Shown here piece by piece: positions 25,555 to 33,947 of a stretch of 64,000 bases of DNA; within the stretch, counting starts at the first letter, position 1; each line of letters opens with the position of its first letter. The stretch lies in the NCBI GenBank assembly GCA_045636025.1, contig JAZTWP010000052.1, positions 31,875-95,874 of the forward strand. Direction: 5' to 3'. Made by a program: the position numbers and the translations under genes. Under the pieces are notes generated by a model. It made no database searches and was not told the origin of the DNA. It saw only the letters and a list, made by a program, of their open reading frames with translations. This stretch comes from UBA1081 sp045636025 (GTDB lineage: Bacteria; Bacillota; Clostridia; Oscillospirales; Acutalibacteraceae).

Positions 25555-25590
25555 GGACGCCTATAGGGCGTCCTTTTAGTTTTTTTTAGA
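25555..25590 (+). terminator. Terminator of the GDPD operon
   Basis: Stem GGACGCC (25555-25561)/GGCGTCC (25567-25573), five-base loop, then TTTTAGTTTTTTTT. Confidence 0.85.
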
Positions 25591-25743
25591 ATGAAAGACA
25601 TGTTGAACATTGATTTTCGTATTGTAAATGGCGGAATATTCTTTGATGATAATTATGTCTGTGCTACTGATAATCTTAGTAGACAAAAGTTATGCTTACC
25701 TCTTTTTTGATGAGTCTATATTTATGAGATTAATATAAAATGA

Positions 25744-25772
25744 TTGACATCTAGAAATCTGAATTGTATAAT
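25744..25772 (+). promoter_or_regulatory. Consensus promoter in front of the broken fragment
   Basis: TTGACA (25744-25749), 17-base spacer, TATAAT (25767-25772). The sequence from 25591 to 25743 contains no gene I can support. The -10 box lies at the 5' edge of the fragment, so any transcript would start inside it. Confidence 0.6.
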
Positions 25773-26060
25773 ATTTATGGTAAGTGTTTTTTTATAAATG
25801 AAAGTGTAAGAGTATCATTGGCATTTTTAAATTATGTCGTATCATTTAATAAAAATACTGAATGTTTTACCTACTTGTTACCTAATCTAGATTTAGAAAT
25901 TTATGATGCTGCAGGAAATAAAATAGGGAGTTCTACTACAATATATAATAATTTGGAAATAGTAGATTTTACAGCTACAATTGCTGGTAATTATACCATT
26001 AAAATTAATAGGATTTCGCCGACAGGTGAAAAAGTATATTATGGTATTGCATGGACATGA
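25764..26060 (+). pseudogene. Fragment of a secreted protein: C-terminal beta-sandwich (PPC-like) domain
   Basis: An open frame without a plausible start codon or ribosome site. The conceptual product from about 25797 (NESVRVSLAFLNYVV ... LDLEIYDAAGNKIGSSTT ... IAGNYTIKI ... VYYGIAW) looks like the last ~85 residues of a beta-sandwich domain found at the C-terminus of secreted subtilase-like proteases in Clostridia. The catalytic part is missing, so this is read as the remnant of a deleted gene. The family call rests on pattern recognition only. An alternative is a small secreted-protein gene with an unrecognised start. Confidence 0.5.
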
Positions 26061-26074
26061 ATGGTGTTGATTTT

Positions 26075-26881
26075 ATGAAAAAAAGGTTAGCATTTATATT
26101 GTTAATTATGGCATTATTTGCCTTACCGGTAAATGCCTTGGAAACTGAAGAAGTTTACGCAGGCTACGGAACAATGATTCAAGTCAGCGATGTCGGAGGT
26201 TATTGCTTTATAAAAAATGAATTTTATTCAATTTTTGCTGATGAGCTTTTTGAAAGCCAATTTAATGAATATCAGAGCAATTATGAAAGATGGCTGATTC
26301 TTTCTGACGGAGATATTGAATTCTATAATATGTATTCAAATCAAGTCGGTCAAAAAAAGGTAAAGCGTAGCTATGTTGATGCTGTTAAAAACGGCAACGG
26401 CATTTGGTACAGTACAGTGATATTTAATTATACTGAGGATTTTTCTTCAGAAAAGAATTTAAGGCTTGCTCAGGAGCTTTATGATGGTATTGAAATTCTG
26501 TATGTCGGAAAAACTACGCCATGTGTCGTGGTCGGATTAAAGGGTGGCACTGATGATATATATGAAGTTATTGATAATTCGAATGTATCTCTTGTTTTGG
26601 CTGCTTTTGAAAGTTTCGATATGATTGATATGACAACAGATGAATATTTTGTTGAATTCAATCCCCAAGCGGCAGATGCAAGAAAAATACTCAGATATTC
26701 CGCAAAGATTGAAAACCTCCCCGAACAAAGAAGTAAAGCTAAAGAGCTTCTTATTACAAGTGATTCCGATTTTGACGGAAAAATAACTTCCGTTGATGCA
26801 AGAATCGCTTTAAGAATTGCTGCAGGACTTGAAAGGGGTCGCTGTTATGGCGGTGGAGAATCAAGTATCTGGAACTGCTGA
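26075..26881 (+). CDS. Secreted protein with C-terminal dockerin-like calcium repeats
   Basis: Signal peptide MKKRLAFILLIMALFALPVNA at the start. The ~190-residue middle is not recognised. The C-terminus carries two dockerin-like half repeats: AADARKILRYSAKIE (incomplete calcium loop) and SDSDFDGKITSVDARIALRIAAGLE (complete DxDxDG loop plus helix). Dockerins attach proteins to cohesins; in Ruminococcaceae such repeats also end many non-cellulosomal proteins. The last residues (ERGRCYGGGESSIWNC) look unlike a dockerin end and may reflect a frameshift. The ATG is preferred over one 24 bases earlier because GGTG lies upstream and the signal peptide begins there. Confidence 0.7.
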   Translation: MKKRLAFILLIMALFALPVNALETEEVYAGYGTMIQVSDVGGYCFIKNEFYSIFADELFESQFNEYQSNYERWLILSDGDIEFYNMYSNQVGQKKVKRSYVDAVKNGNGIWYSTVIFNYTEDFSSEKNLRLAQELYDGIEILYVGKTTPCVVVGLKGGTDDIYEVIDNSNVSLVLAAFESFDMIDMTTDEYFVEFNPQAADARKILRYSAKIENLPEQRSKAKELLITSDSDFDGKITSVDARIALRIAAGLERGRCYGGGESSIWNC

Positions 26882-26898
26882 TGATAGAATAAACTTCG

Positions 26899-26936
26899 CA
26901 GAGGAAAGTAAAATCTTTCCTCTGTTTATTTTTTAA
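26899..26936 (+). terminator. Terminator after the dockerin-like gene
   Basis: Ten-base stem CAGAGGAAAG (26899-26908)/CTTTCCTCTG (26915-26924), six-base loop, then TTTATTTTTT. Confidence 0.88.
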
Positions 26937-26945
26937 CAATATCTG

Positions 26946-26974
26946 TTGACTTGCAACAAATGTTGATGTATAAT
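26946..26974 (+). promoter_or_regulatory. Promoter of the aconitase X operon
   Basis: TTGACT (26946-26951), 17-base spacer, TATAAT (26969-26974). Confidence 0.78.
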
Positions 26975-27010
26975 TTATGTATCTAAATTTTTAGAAAAGG
27001 AAGATTCCAA

Positions 27011-28309
27011 ATGATCGATTACAAAATGGAGCTGAATGACGAGCAGATCGCCATACTTAAGGGCGAAAAAGGCGAAGCCATGCAGCAGGTTCTTGAAACT
27101 ATCGTTCTTTTCGGCGATATTTTCGGCGCAAAAAGACTTGTTCCCGTAACTCACAAAGATACTCATCTTGTTACATCTTTCGGTTTAGGTGTTCTTAAAC
27201 CCCTTTATGCTTGTATGGAAAAGCTCACAGCGGCAGGACTCAAGGCTGAGGGGTATCTTACAGTTGATCCCAGACCCCTTGATTATGAAAATGTTAAGTG
27301 CAACCCCCTTGAGAAGTTTGCTTTCAACAAAAAGATGTACACAATGCAGGAGCCTTACGAAGCTTATCTCCGTCAGCTCGGACTTAAAGACAGCAACGCA
27401 TTCACATGCACATGCTATCTTGACGAAGTAGGCAACGTACCCAAGGAAGGCGATATCCTTTCATGGGCAGAATCAAGTGCTGTTGTTTATGCTAACTCTG
27501 TTCTCGGTGCAAGATGTAACAGAAACAGCGGCATGCTTGACCTTTTCGGTGCAATCTCAGGTTATGTTCCCGAATTCGGTCTTGTTACAGACGAAGGCAG
27601 AAAGGCTACATGGAAAGTTTATGTAAAGACAACTAAGAAGCCCGAAGCTCAGGTTCTCGGTTCTGCTATCGGTATGAAGGTTATGGAAGAAGTTCCTTAT
27701 GTTTACGGTCTTGATGCATTCATCGGTGATGAACTCAATAACGAAACAAAGTCATACCTTAAGGATTTCGGTGCTGCAACAGCTTCAAACGGTGCTGTTG
27801 GTCTTTATCACATTGATAATCTTACTCCCGAAGCGAAGAAACAGGGTGAAAGTCTTATCACAGAAGATGCAAAGGTTTATATTATTGACGATGCTGAACT
27901 TGAAAGAGTTTACAAGTCATATCCCGTTATGTGGAAAAAGACTGATGCAAAGCCCAACCTCTGCTTCATCGGTTGTCCTCATCTCACATACGAACAGCTT
28001 TGCCAGTGGACAACTGACATTGTAAACGGTCTCAAGGCTACAGGCAAGAAAAAGGTTGTTCTTCGTACAGTAATGACTGCAGCCCCCGATGTTGTTGAAA
28101 AGTTCAAGAAGACAACAAAGTATCAGCTTCTTATGAGAAGCGGTGTCAAACTTTCATCAATCTGTCCTCTTATGTATACAAACAACCCCATTGCAAGAGG
28201 TATGCATAACATTATTACAAACTCAAATAAACTGCGTACTTATTCTACTTCCAGATATTATAAAGATGCAGATATTCTTGATATTATCACAGGTAAGGGG
28301 GTAAAATAA
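27011..28309 (+). CDS. Aconitase X, large (catalytic) subunit (DUF521)
   Basis: 432-residue AcnX catalytic subunit, an iron-sulfur hydro-lyase of the aconitase superfamily. Recognisable segments are LNDEQIAILKGEKGEAMQQ, VTHKDTHLVTSFG, FTCTCYLDEVGNVP, SWAESSAVVYANSVLGARCNRNSG and FIGCPHLTYEQL. Known AcnX proteins are cis-3-hydroxy-L-proline dehydratases or, in archaea, mevalonate-phosphate dehydratases; many bacterial ones remain unassigned. The neighbours (small subunit downstream, no proline or mevalonate genes) do not settle the substrate. It uses highly biased codons, consistent with good expression. AAAAGGAAG precedes the ATG. Confidence 0.9.
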   Translation: MIDYKMELNDEQIAILKGEKGEAMQQVLETIVLFGDIFGAKRLVPVTHKDTHLVTSFGLGVLKPLYACMEKLTAAGLKAEGYLTVDPRPLDYENVKCNPLEKFAFNKKMYTMQEPYEAYLRQLGLKDSNAFTCTCYLDEVGNVPKEGDILSWAESSAVVYANSVLGARCNRNSGMLDLFGAISGYVPEFGLVTDEGRKATWKVYVKTTKKPEAQVLGSAIGMKVMEEVPYVYGLDAFIGDELNNETKSYLKDFGAATASNGAVGLYHIDNLTPEAKKQGESLITEDAKVYIIDDAELERVYKSYPVMWKKTDAKPNLCFIGCPHLTYEQLCQWTTDIVNGLKATGKKKVVLRTVMTAAPDVVEKFKKTTKYQLLMRSGVKLSSICPLMYTNNPIARGMHNIITNSNKLRTYSTSRYYKDADILDIITGKGVK

Positions 28310-28310
28310 A

Positions 28311-28751
28311 ATGAAAGAATTCAAAGGCAGAGTTATTGCAGCAGGTAACTGGGAAGGTGAAGCAATTGTTTCTCACGGCGGTGTCAATACACTTGCAACT
28401 TTCCAGAAAAGTGCACTTAACGGTGAAAAAAACACAATTGTAAGTGACCAGAACAATAAAGACCTTTATGGCAAAAATATCACAGGCAAGGCACTTTGTC
28501 TTCCTATCACAATCGGTTCAACAACAGGTGGTCTTGTTATTCAGACTGCTTGTCAGATGGGCATTAATCCCTCAGTATTCCTTTTCTCAGAACATATCGA
28601 TTCACTTGCAGCAAGCGGAATTGTTCTTGCAAGAGTTTGGGAAAAGAGCGATGTTATCTGTATTGACCAGCTTGGTGAGGAATTCCTCAACACTGTAAAG
28701 ACAGGCGACAAGGTTAAAGTTACAGAAGACGGTACAGTTACAATTCTTTAA
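28311..28751 (+). CDS. Aconitase X, small swivel subunit (DUF126)
   Basis: 146-residue swivelling domain that pairs with the AcnX catalytic subunit to close the active site. Seen are KGRVIAAGNWEGEAIVS, the internal ITGKALCLPITIGSTTGGLVIQ segment with the conserved glycines and Ser/Thr, and a C-terminal GDKVKVTEDGTVTI beta hairpin. It begins one base after the large-subunit stop, in the usual bacterial two-gene arrangement. Confidence 0.92.
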   Translation: MKEFKGRVIAAGNWEGEAIVSHGGVNTLATFQKSALNGEKNTIVSDQNNKDLYGKNITGKALCLPITIGSTTGGLVIQTACQMGINPSVFLFSEHIDSLAASGIVLARVWEKSDVICIDQLGEEFLNTVKTGDKVKVTEDGTVTIL

Positions 28752-28761
28752 TAAAATCAAA

Positions 28762-28790
28762 AAGGGGAGCCGAAAGGTTCCCCTTAAATT
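28762..28790 (+). terminator. Hairpin after the aconitase X operon
   Basis: Stem AAGGGGAGCC/GGTTCCCCTT (28762-28771/28776-28785) with a GAAA tetraloop. The following tract is mixed A/T, so termination may be inefficient. Confidence 0.6.
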
Positions 28791-28824
28791 TAATGTTATA
28801 TTATTCACCGAAAGGTTGATTTTT

Positions 28825-29514
28825 ATGTTTTCTCCTCAGAGTTTTGATTTTCTTATGGAAAACCGTTTTAATAACAGTAAGGAATGGTTTCATGAACATA
28901 AGCACATCTATGATGAATTTGTTTTGAAACCGCTTACCGAACTTGCTATCGAAATGACACATGTAATTGAAACACTTGATCCGACTATTGTCACAACTCC
29001 GAAAATCAATAAAGTTTTATCCCGTATTTACCGTGATACTCGTTATTCTAAAGATAAAACACTTTTCAGGGAGTCTGTATGGCTTTCATATAAGAAGGAT
29101 AAGAAGGAATTTCGTCATTATCCTGAGTTTTTTGTTGTAATCACACCACAAGTTCTTATGTATGGTTGTGGTTATTACTGGATGCAGCCCGAAACGGTTA
29201 AGGCAATGCGTGAATTGATTATAGAAAATCATCCGTTATGGCAGAAAGCTCTGAGAGCCTATGAAAAACAGAATGTATTTACTCTTGAGGGAGATATGTA
29301 CAAACGTACTAAATACCCTGATTATCCTGAAAATATTCGTGACTGGCTTGACAGAAAGAATATTTGTTGCACAAAACAAAGCGTTGATTTTGACCTTGTG
29401 TTTTCAGACAAGCTCGGTCAGAAACTGTGTGAAGATCTTGTGCTGATGAAAGATGTTTATGATTTTCTTATTCTTTGTGAGCAGAAGGCTAGAGGCGTAA
29501 TAAAATATGACTGA
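28825..29514 (+). CDS. DUF2461 domain-containing protein
   Basis: Cytoplasmic DUF2461 family protein of 229 residues. It shows the family pattern FDFLMENRFNNSKEWFHEHK, SRIYRDTRYSKDKTLFRESVW and YGCGYYWMQPE. The biochemical function of the family is unknown. The ATG has AAAGG nine bases upstream. It overlaps the following AlkD-like gene by eight bases. Confidence 0.85.
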   Translation: MFSPQSFDFLMENRFNNSKEWFHEHKHIYDEFVLKPLTELAIEMTHVIETLDPTIVTTPKINKVLSRIYRDTRYSKDKTLFRESVWLSYKKDKKEFRHYPEFFVVITPQVLMYGCGYYWMQPETVKAMRELIIENHPLWQKALRAYEKQNVFTLEGDMYKRTKYPDYPENIRDWLDRKNICCTKQSVDFDLVFSDKLGQKLCEDLVLMKDVYDFLILCEQKARGVIKYD

Positions 29515-30202
29515 AACGGAAACTCTTGTACGTGAAAAACTTTTTCAGTTGCAGGATTCTGAATATAAATCATTTCATTCGGCATTGATGCCTACTGTTG
29601 ATAAAGAAAAAGTCATTGGTGTTCGAGTTCCTATGTTGCGAAAACTTGCAAAAGATCTTGATAAGAGCGGCATAGGGAGGGAGTTTATAAAATGTCTTCC
29701 GCATAAATATTATGAAGAAGATAATCTTCACGCATTTATTGTTGAACAGATAAAAGATTTTGATATCTGTATTTCAGAAACTGAAAAGTTTATTAAGTAT
29801 ATTGATAACTGGGCAACCTGCGATATGTTTTCTCCAAAAATATTTTCGAAGAATAAAGATGTTATCTTTTCAAAAAGTCTTGAATGGATAAATTCTGATA
29901 AAACATATGTTATCCGATATGGAATCGGTATGCTTATGCGCTATTTTTTTGATGAAAATTTCAGTGAAGATATTCTTGAAATTGTCGCAGGTATTAAAAA
30001 CGATGAATATTATGTGAATATGATGATTTCTTGGTTTTTTGCAACAGCACTTGCCAAGCGGTATTCTGAAACAGTTGTTTATCTTGAAAATGATAAGCTG
30101 CCTGTATGGATTCATAATAAAACAATTCAGAAAGCAATTGAAAGTAACAGAATTTCTCCTGAAATAAAAAAATATCTCAGAACATTAAAAAAACTCCCGT
30201 AG
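29507..30202 (+). CDS. DNA alkylation repair protein (AlkD family)
   Basis: HEAT-like repeat protein of the AlkC/AlkD DNA glycosylase family, which removes bulky or cationic alkylated bases without base flipping. Seen are GVRVPMLRKLAKDL, DNWATCDMFSPKIF (the W and D positions typical of AlkD), VIRYGIGMLMRYF and a helical C-terminus. The length (231) matches. Activity is inferred from family. Co-transcribed with the DUF2461 gene. Confidence 0.87.
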   Translation: MTETETLVREKLFQLQDSEYKSFHSALMPTVDKEKVIGVRVPMLRKLAKDLDKSGIGREFIKCLPHKYYEEDNLHAFIVEQIKDFDICISETEKFIKYIDNWATCDMFSPKIFSKNKDVIFSKSLEWINSDKTYVIRYGIGMLMRYFFDENFSEDILEIVAGIKNDEYYVNMMISWFFATALAKRYSETVVYLENDKLPVWIHNKTIQKAIESNRISPEIKKYLRTLKKLP

Positions 30203-30217
30203 GAAATCCTACGGGAG
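30194..30217. terminator. Bidirectional hairpin between alkD-like and gap genes
   Basis: Ten-base stem CTCCCGTAGG (30194-30203)/CCTACGGGAG (30208-30217) that includes the stop codon of the AlkD-like gene. The T run on the minus-strand side (30187-30193 read as T) makes it a good terminator for gap. Confidence 0.85.
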
Positions 30218-30238
30218 AAATTTATATGTGCTTGTTGA

Positions 30239-31276
30239 TTAAGCGAGTTCAGCAAAGTACTTGATTGTACGAACCATCTGGCTAGTGTAGCTGTTTTCAT
30301 TGTCATACCATGAAACAACCTGAACCTGATAGAGATCTTCGCCAACCTTAGCAACCATTGTCTGTGTAGCATCGAAGAGTGAGCCGTACTTCATGCCGAT
30401 AACGTCTGAAGAAACGATTTCGTCTTCGTTGTAGCCGAAGCTTTCTGAAGCAGCAGCCTTCATAGCAGCGTTAATGCCGTCCTTTGTTACGTCTGCGCCC
30501 TTAACAACAGCTGTGAGGATTGTTGTTGAACCTGTGGGAACGGGAACTCTCTGTGCAGCACCGATGAGCTTGCCGTTAAGTTCGGGGATAACAAGACCGA
30601 TAGCCTTAGCAGCACCTGTTGAGTTGGGAACGATGTTAGCAGCACCAGCTCTTGCTCTTCTCATATCGCCCTTTCTGTGGGGACCGTCGAGGATCATCTG
30701 GTCGCCTGTGTATGCATGGATTGTAGCCATGATACCGCTCTGGATGGGAGCGTAATCGTTGAGAGCCTTTGCCATGGGAGCAAGGCAGTTTGTTGTACAT
30801 GAAGCAGCTGAGATGATTGTATCATCTGCTGTAAGTGTATTTTCGTTTACGCTGAAAACGATTGTTTTGAGGTCGTTACCTGCGGGAGCTGAAATAACAA
30901 CTTTCTTAGCACCTGCATCGATGTGAGCCTGTGACTTGTCCTTTGAGCAGTAGAAACCTGTACATTCGAGAACTACGTCTACACCGATTTCGCCCCAGGG
31001 AAGTTCAGCAGCATTAGCCTTAGCATAGATCTTGAGAGTCTTGCCGTCTACTGTGATTGTACCAGCTTCGTCGTCAGCTTCAACTGTGTGAAGACCTTCA
31101 CCGATTCTGCCGCAGTAGCCACCCTGTGCTGTATCATACTTGAGAAGCTGAGCAAGCATTGAGGGCTTTGTAAGATCGTTGATAGCAACAACATCGTAAC
31201 CTTCTGCACCGAACATCTGACGGAATGCAAGACGGCCGATTCTGCCGAAACCGTTAATAGCAACTTTAACTGACAT
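30239..31276 (-). CDS. gap: Glyceraldehyde-3-phosphate dehydrogenase
   Basis: Glycolytic NAD-dependent GAPDH: N-terminal Rossmann VAINGFGRIGRLAFRQM, catalytic cysteine in ISAASCTTNCLAPMAK, NIVPNSTGAAKAIG and VSWYDNENSYTSQMVRT. At 345 residues it is full length. Codon use is strongly optimised, as expected for a highly expressed enzyme. A GGAGG ribosome site precedes the ATG. It is monocistronic, with a promoter and a 16-base palindrome in its leader. Confidence 0.97.
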   Translation of the reverse strand: MSVKVAINGFGRIGRLAFRQMFGAEGYDVVAINDLTKPSMLAQLLKYDTAQGGYCGRIGEGLHTVEADDEAGTITVDGKTLKIYAKANAAELPWGEIGVDVVLECTGFYCSKDKSQAHIDAGAKKVVISAPAGNDLKTIVFSVNENTLTADDTIISAASCTTNCLAPMAKALNDYAPIQSGIMATIHAYTGDQMILDGPHRKGDMRRARAGAANIVPNSTGAAKAIGLVIPELNGKLIGAAQRVPVPTGSTTILTAVVKGADVTKDGINAAMKAAASESFGYNEDEIVSSDVIGMKYGSLFDATQTMVAKVGEDLYQVQVVSWYDNENSYTSQMVRTIKYFAELA

Positions 31277-31296
31277 TTAATTTTCCTCCAATTTAT

Positions 31297-31312
31297 AATG
31301 GCATATGCCATT
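31297..31312. promoter_or_regulatory. Perfect 16-base palindrome in the gap leader
   Basis: AATGGCATATGCCATT, a perfect inverted repeat about 20 bases upstream of the GAPDH start codon and downstream of its -10 box. Its position suits an operator that blocks elongation, or a leader hairpin. No regulator is identified. Confidence 0.5.
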
Positions 31313-31330
31313 GTTATTTTTTGCTTTATT

Positions 31331-31359
31331 ATTTTAACTCAAAATGGATAAATATTCAA
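31331..31359 (-). promoter_or_regulatory. Promoter of gap
   Basis: On the minus strand: TTGAAT (31359-31354), 17-base spacer, TAAAAT (31336-31331). Confidence 0.65.
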
Positions 31360-31460
31360 GTCTTTTGTTAAAAAATTAACCAGAAAATGTTATATTTGTT
31401 TAACTCACACAAAAACATATACATTCTTGAGTCATATAATTGCAATTATCAATAATATTA

Positions 31461-32417
31461 TTACTTATTAACGACGTTTTGTGCATTTCCGTCTATAAAT
31501 GCCTTTATATTACTTTCAAGAATTGTTGCAAGTCTTTTTCTTGTTTCAAAAGCCGCCCATGCAATGTGTGGGGTTATAAAGCAATTTTTTGCAGAAAGTA
31601 GCGGATTCTCTTTTGATGGAGGCTCTGTTGAAAGAACATCAAGTCCGGCTCCTCCGAGTTTTCCCGAATTAAGAGCCTCTGCAAGTGCTTTTTCGTCGAC
31701 AACCGTACCTCTTGAAGTATTGATGAAGTATGCACCGTCTTTCATCCTTGCAATAAAATCTTCATTTACAACTCCTTCTGTTTCGGGAGTAAGAGGGCAA
31801 TGCATTGAAACCACATCTGATACAGCAAGCATTTCGTTGAGTGAAACAAGCTTTATATATTCCGGCTCATCACCGTGGATTCTGTGTGTGTATGCCACTA
31901 TGTTCATTCCGAATGCTTTTGCTTTCTCTGCAACAGCTCTGCCAATCTTTCCTAGGCCGAAAATGCCGAGAGTTTTTCCTGTAAGCTCTGTAAGGGGGGC
32001 TTTCCAGTAGCAGAAATCTTTACATTCGCACCATTCACCTGCCTTTACTGTTGCTGAATGAAGTCCTACATTCATTGCAAGTTCAAGTATAAAAGAAAGA
32101 ACGAGCTGTGAAACAGCATCTGTTGAATATGAAGGAATGTTGGAAACGGGTATTCCTTTTTCTTTAAGATAAACATAGTCTACAATGTTATAACCGGTTG
32201 ACATAAGTGCAATGAATTTAAGTTTCGGCAGACTATCAATTATATCCTTTGTGATAGGAGTTTTGTTAGTGATGATGATATCTGCATCAACGCATCTTTC
32301 GATTATTTTGTCGCAAGGTGTTCTGTCATAGATTGTGACTTCACCGAATTTGTTGAAATTGTCCCAGGAAAGGTCTCCGGGGTTTGTTGTATATGCGTCC
32401 AGCATAACAATTTTCAT
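31461..32417 (-). CDS. D-2-hydroxyacid dehydrogenase (hydroxypyruvate reductase-like)
   Basis: NAD-dependent D-isomer 2-hydroxyacid dehydrogenase of 318 residues. The catalytic Arg, Glu and His regions are visible (LMSTGYNIVD, TSRGTVVDEKALAEAL, ITPHIAWA), as is the nucleotide fold GKTLGIFGLGKIGRAVAEKA. The VNEDFIARMKDGAYFINTSRG stretch is typical. Substrate could be glycerate/hydroxypyruvate or another 2-keto acid. The start MKIVMLDAY is preferred: a GGCGGT site precedes it and longer starts upstream would lie at or before the promoter (extended -10 TGCTATAAT on the minus strand at 32468-32463). Confidence 0.88.
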   Translation of the reverse strand: MKIVMLDAYTTNPGDLSWDNFNKFGEVTIYDRTPCDKIIERCVDADIIITNKTPITKDIIDSLPKLKFIALMSTGYNIVDYVYLKEKGIPVSNIPSYSTDAVSQLVLSFILELAMNVGLHSATVKAGEWCECKDFCYWKAPLTELTGKTLGIFGLGKIGRAVAEKAKAFGMNIVAYTHRIHGDEPEYIKLVSLNEMLAVSDVVSMHCPLTPETEGVVNEDFIARMKDGAYFINTSRGTVVDEKALAEALNSGKLGGAGLDVLSTEPPSKENPLLSAKNCFITPHIAWAAFETRKRLATILESNIKAFIDGNAQNVVNK

Positions 32418-32605
32418 ATTTATAACCGCCTTTATCATTTTTATAAAAACTAATTTGAAAATATTATAGCACAAACTCTTGAAGTTTTCCATTTTTTTTG
32501 ATAAAATATTTTCGTTATGATAAATTTGATAATCATTCTATTGTTTGCTTCTTTGCAGCTAATGAGTGATGATTTATGAAAATGTAAGATTCTGGAGTGA
32601 TTAAT

Positions 32606-33889
32606 ATGTCAAAAGAAAATGCAATCAGAAAAATTGAATCAAATCAGTATGACGAATTAATGAAGAAAATTTACTTTACTGATGAAGCTGTTGCTTCTCA
32701 GAAAGAAAGATATAAGAAAATTGTTGACCTTTTCTGCGAATATTATAATGAAGACAGAGAGATCAGATTTTTCTCTGCTCCCGGCAGAACAGAAGTATGC
32801 GGTAACCACACAGACCATAACAGAGGTAAGGTTATGGCTGCTGCAATCAATCTTGATGCAGTTGCTGCTGCTGCAAAGAATGACGAAATGATTGTCAGAA
32901 TCAAATCTGCAGAATACGATAAAATTGACGTTATAGATATTACTGATCTTAATCCCAATCCTGAAGAATACAGCCATTCAGCAGGTCTTATCCGTGGTGT
33001 ATGTGCAGGTTTCAAAAACAGAGGTTATAATGTTGGTGGTTTTGATGCTGCAACAATGACTCAGGTTCTTTCAGGCTCAGGTCTTTCATCTTCTGCAGCT
33101 TTTGAAGTTCTTGTTGGTACTATTATTAACTATATGTATAATGACGGTAAGGTTTCTCCCGTAGAAGTTGCTCAGATAGCTCAGTATGCTGAAAACGTAT
33201 TCTTTGATAAACCCTGCGGACTTATGGACCAGATGGCTTGCTCAGTAGGTTCGTTTGTTAAAATTGACTTTAAGGATAATGCCAATCCCGTTATTGAACC
33301 TGTTGCATTTGATTTTGCATCTTGCGGTCATTCACTTGTTATCACAGATACAAGAGCTAATCACGCAGACCTTACAGATGAATATGGTTTTATCAGAACA
33401 GAAATGGAAAAGGGTGCAGAAGTTTTCGGCGGTAAGGCTCTCAGAGATGTGGATGAAGAAGAATTTTCAAAGAATCTTGCTCTTGTCAGAGAAAAGGCTG
33501 GAGACAGAAGTGTTCTCAGAGGTCTTCATTTCTATGGTGAAAACAACAGAGTAGAAAAAGCTGTTAAAGCTCTTGAAAGCGGAAACTTTGAAGAATTCAA
33601 AGCAATTATTACAGATAGCGGTTTCTCTTCATATATGTACAATCAGAATGTTTTCTCTGCAAAACAGCCTCTTTCTCAGCCTGTTTCAGTTGCTCTTGCA
33701 GCAAGTGATTATATTCTCAGAGGAAAAGGCGCATGGCGTGTACACGGTGGTGGTTTTGCAGGTACTATCCAGGCTTTCGTACCTAATGATCTTCTTGAAA
33801 CATATAAGAACACTCTTGAAAGCATTTTCGGTGAGGGTGCTTGCTATGTACTTAACATCAGACCCATTGGTGGTACTGAAATTAAATAA
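32606..33889 (+). CDS. galK: Galactokinase
   Basis: GHMP-family sugar kinase phosphorylating galactose at C1. Motifs are FSAPGRTEVCGNHTDHNRGKV (galactokinase signature), SGSGLSSSAAFEVLVG (GHMP phosphate loop), CGLMDQMACSVG and a C-terminal GAWRVHGGGFAGTIQAF. It is 427 residues, somewhat longer than the ~390 usual, with an extra N-terminal helical region. The ATG has TGGAGTGA upstream. The Leloir partners galT and galE are not in this window. Confidence 0.94.
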   Translation: MSKENAIRKIESNQYDELMKKIYFTDEAVASQKERYKKIVDLFCEYYNEDREIRFFSAPGRTEVCGNHTDHNRGKVMAAAINLDAVAAAAKNDEMIVRIKSAEYDKIDVIDITDLNPNPEEYSHSAGLIRGVCAGFKNRGYNVGGFDAATMTQVLSGSGLSSSAAFEVLVGTIINYMYNDGKVSPVEVAQIAQYAENVFFDKPCGLMDQMACSVGSFVKIDFKDNANPVIEPVAFDFASCGHSLVITDTRANHADLTDEYGFIRTEMEKGAEVFGGKALRDVDEEEFSKNLALVREKAGDRSVLRGLHFYGENNRVEKAVKALESGNFEEFKAIITDSGFSSYMYNQNVFSAKQPLSQPVSVALAASDYILRGKGAWRVHGGGFAGTIQAFVPNDLLETYKNTLESIFGEGACYVLNIRPIGGTEIK

Positions 33890-33898
33890 TTTTTTAAG

Positions 33899-33928
33899 GG
33901 GTGTATCCGCAAACGATACACCTTTTTG
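33899..33928 (+). terminator. Terminator of galK
   Basis: Stem GGTGTATC (33900-33907)/GATACACC (33915-33922), seven-base loop, TTTTT tail. Confidence 0.85.
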
Positions 33929-33947
33929 AATCTTTGGTGATATTATT

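Noticed and set aside
25591..25710. Short frame of 39 codons (MKDMLNIDFRIVNGG...)
   Set aside because: No ribosome site, no promoter of its own, immediately after a terminator T run, and not recognisable.
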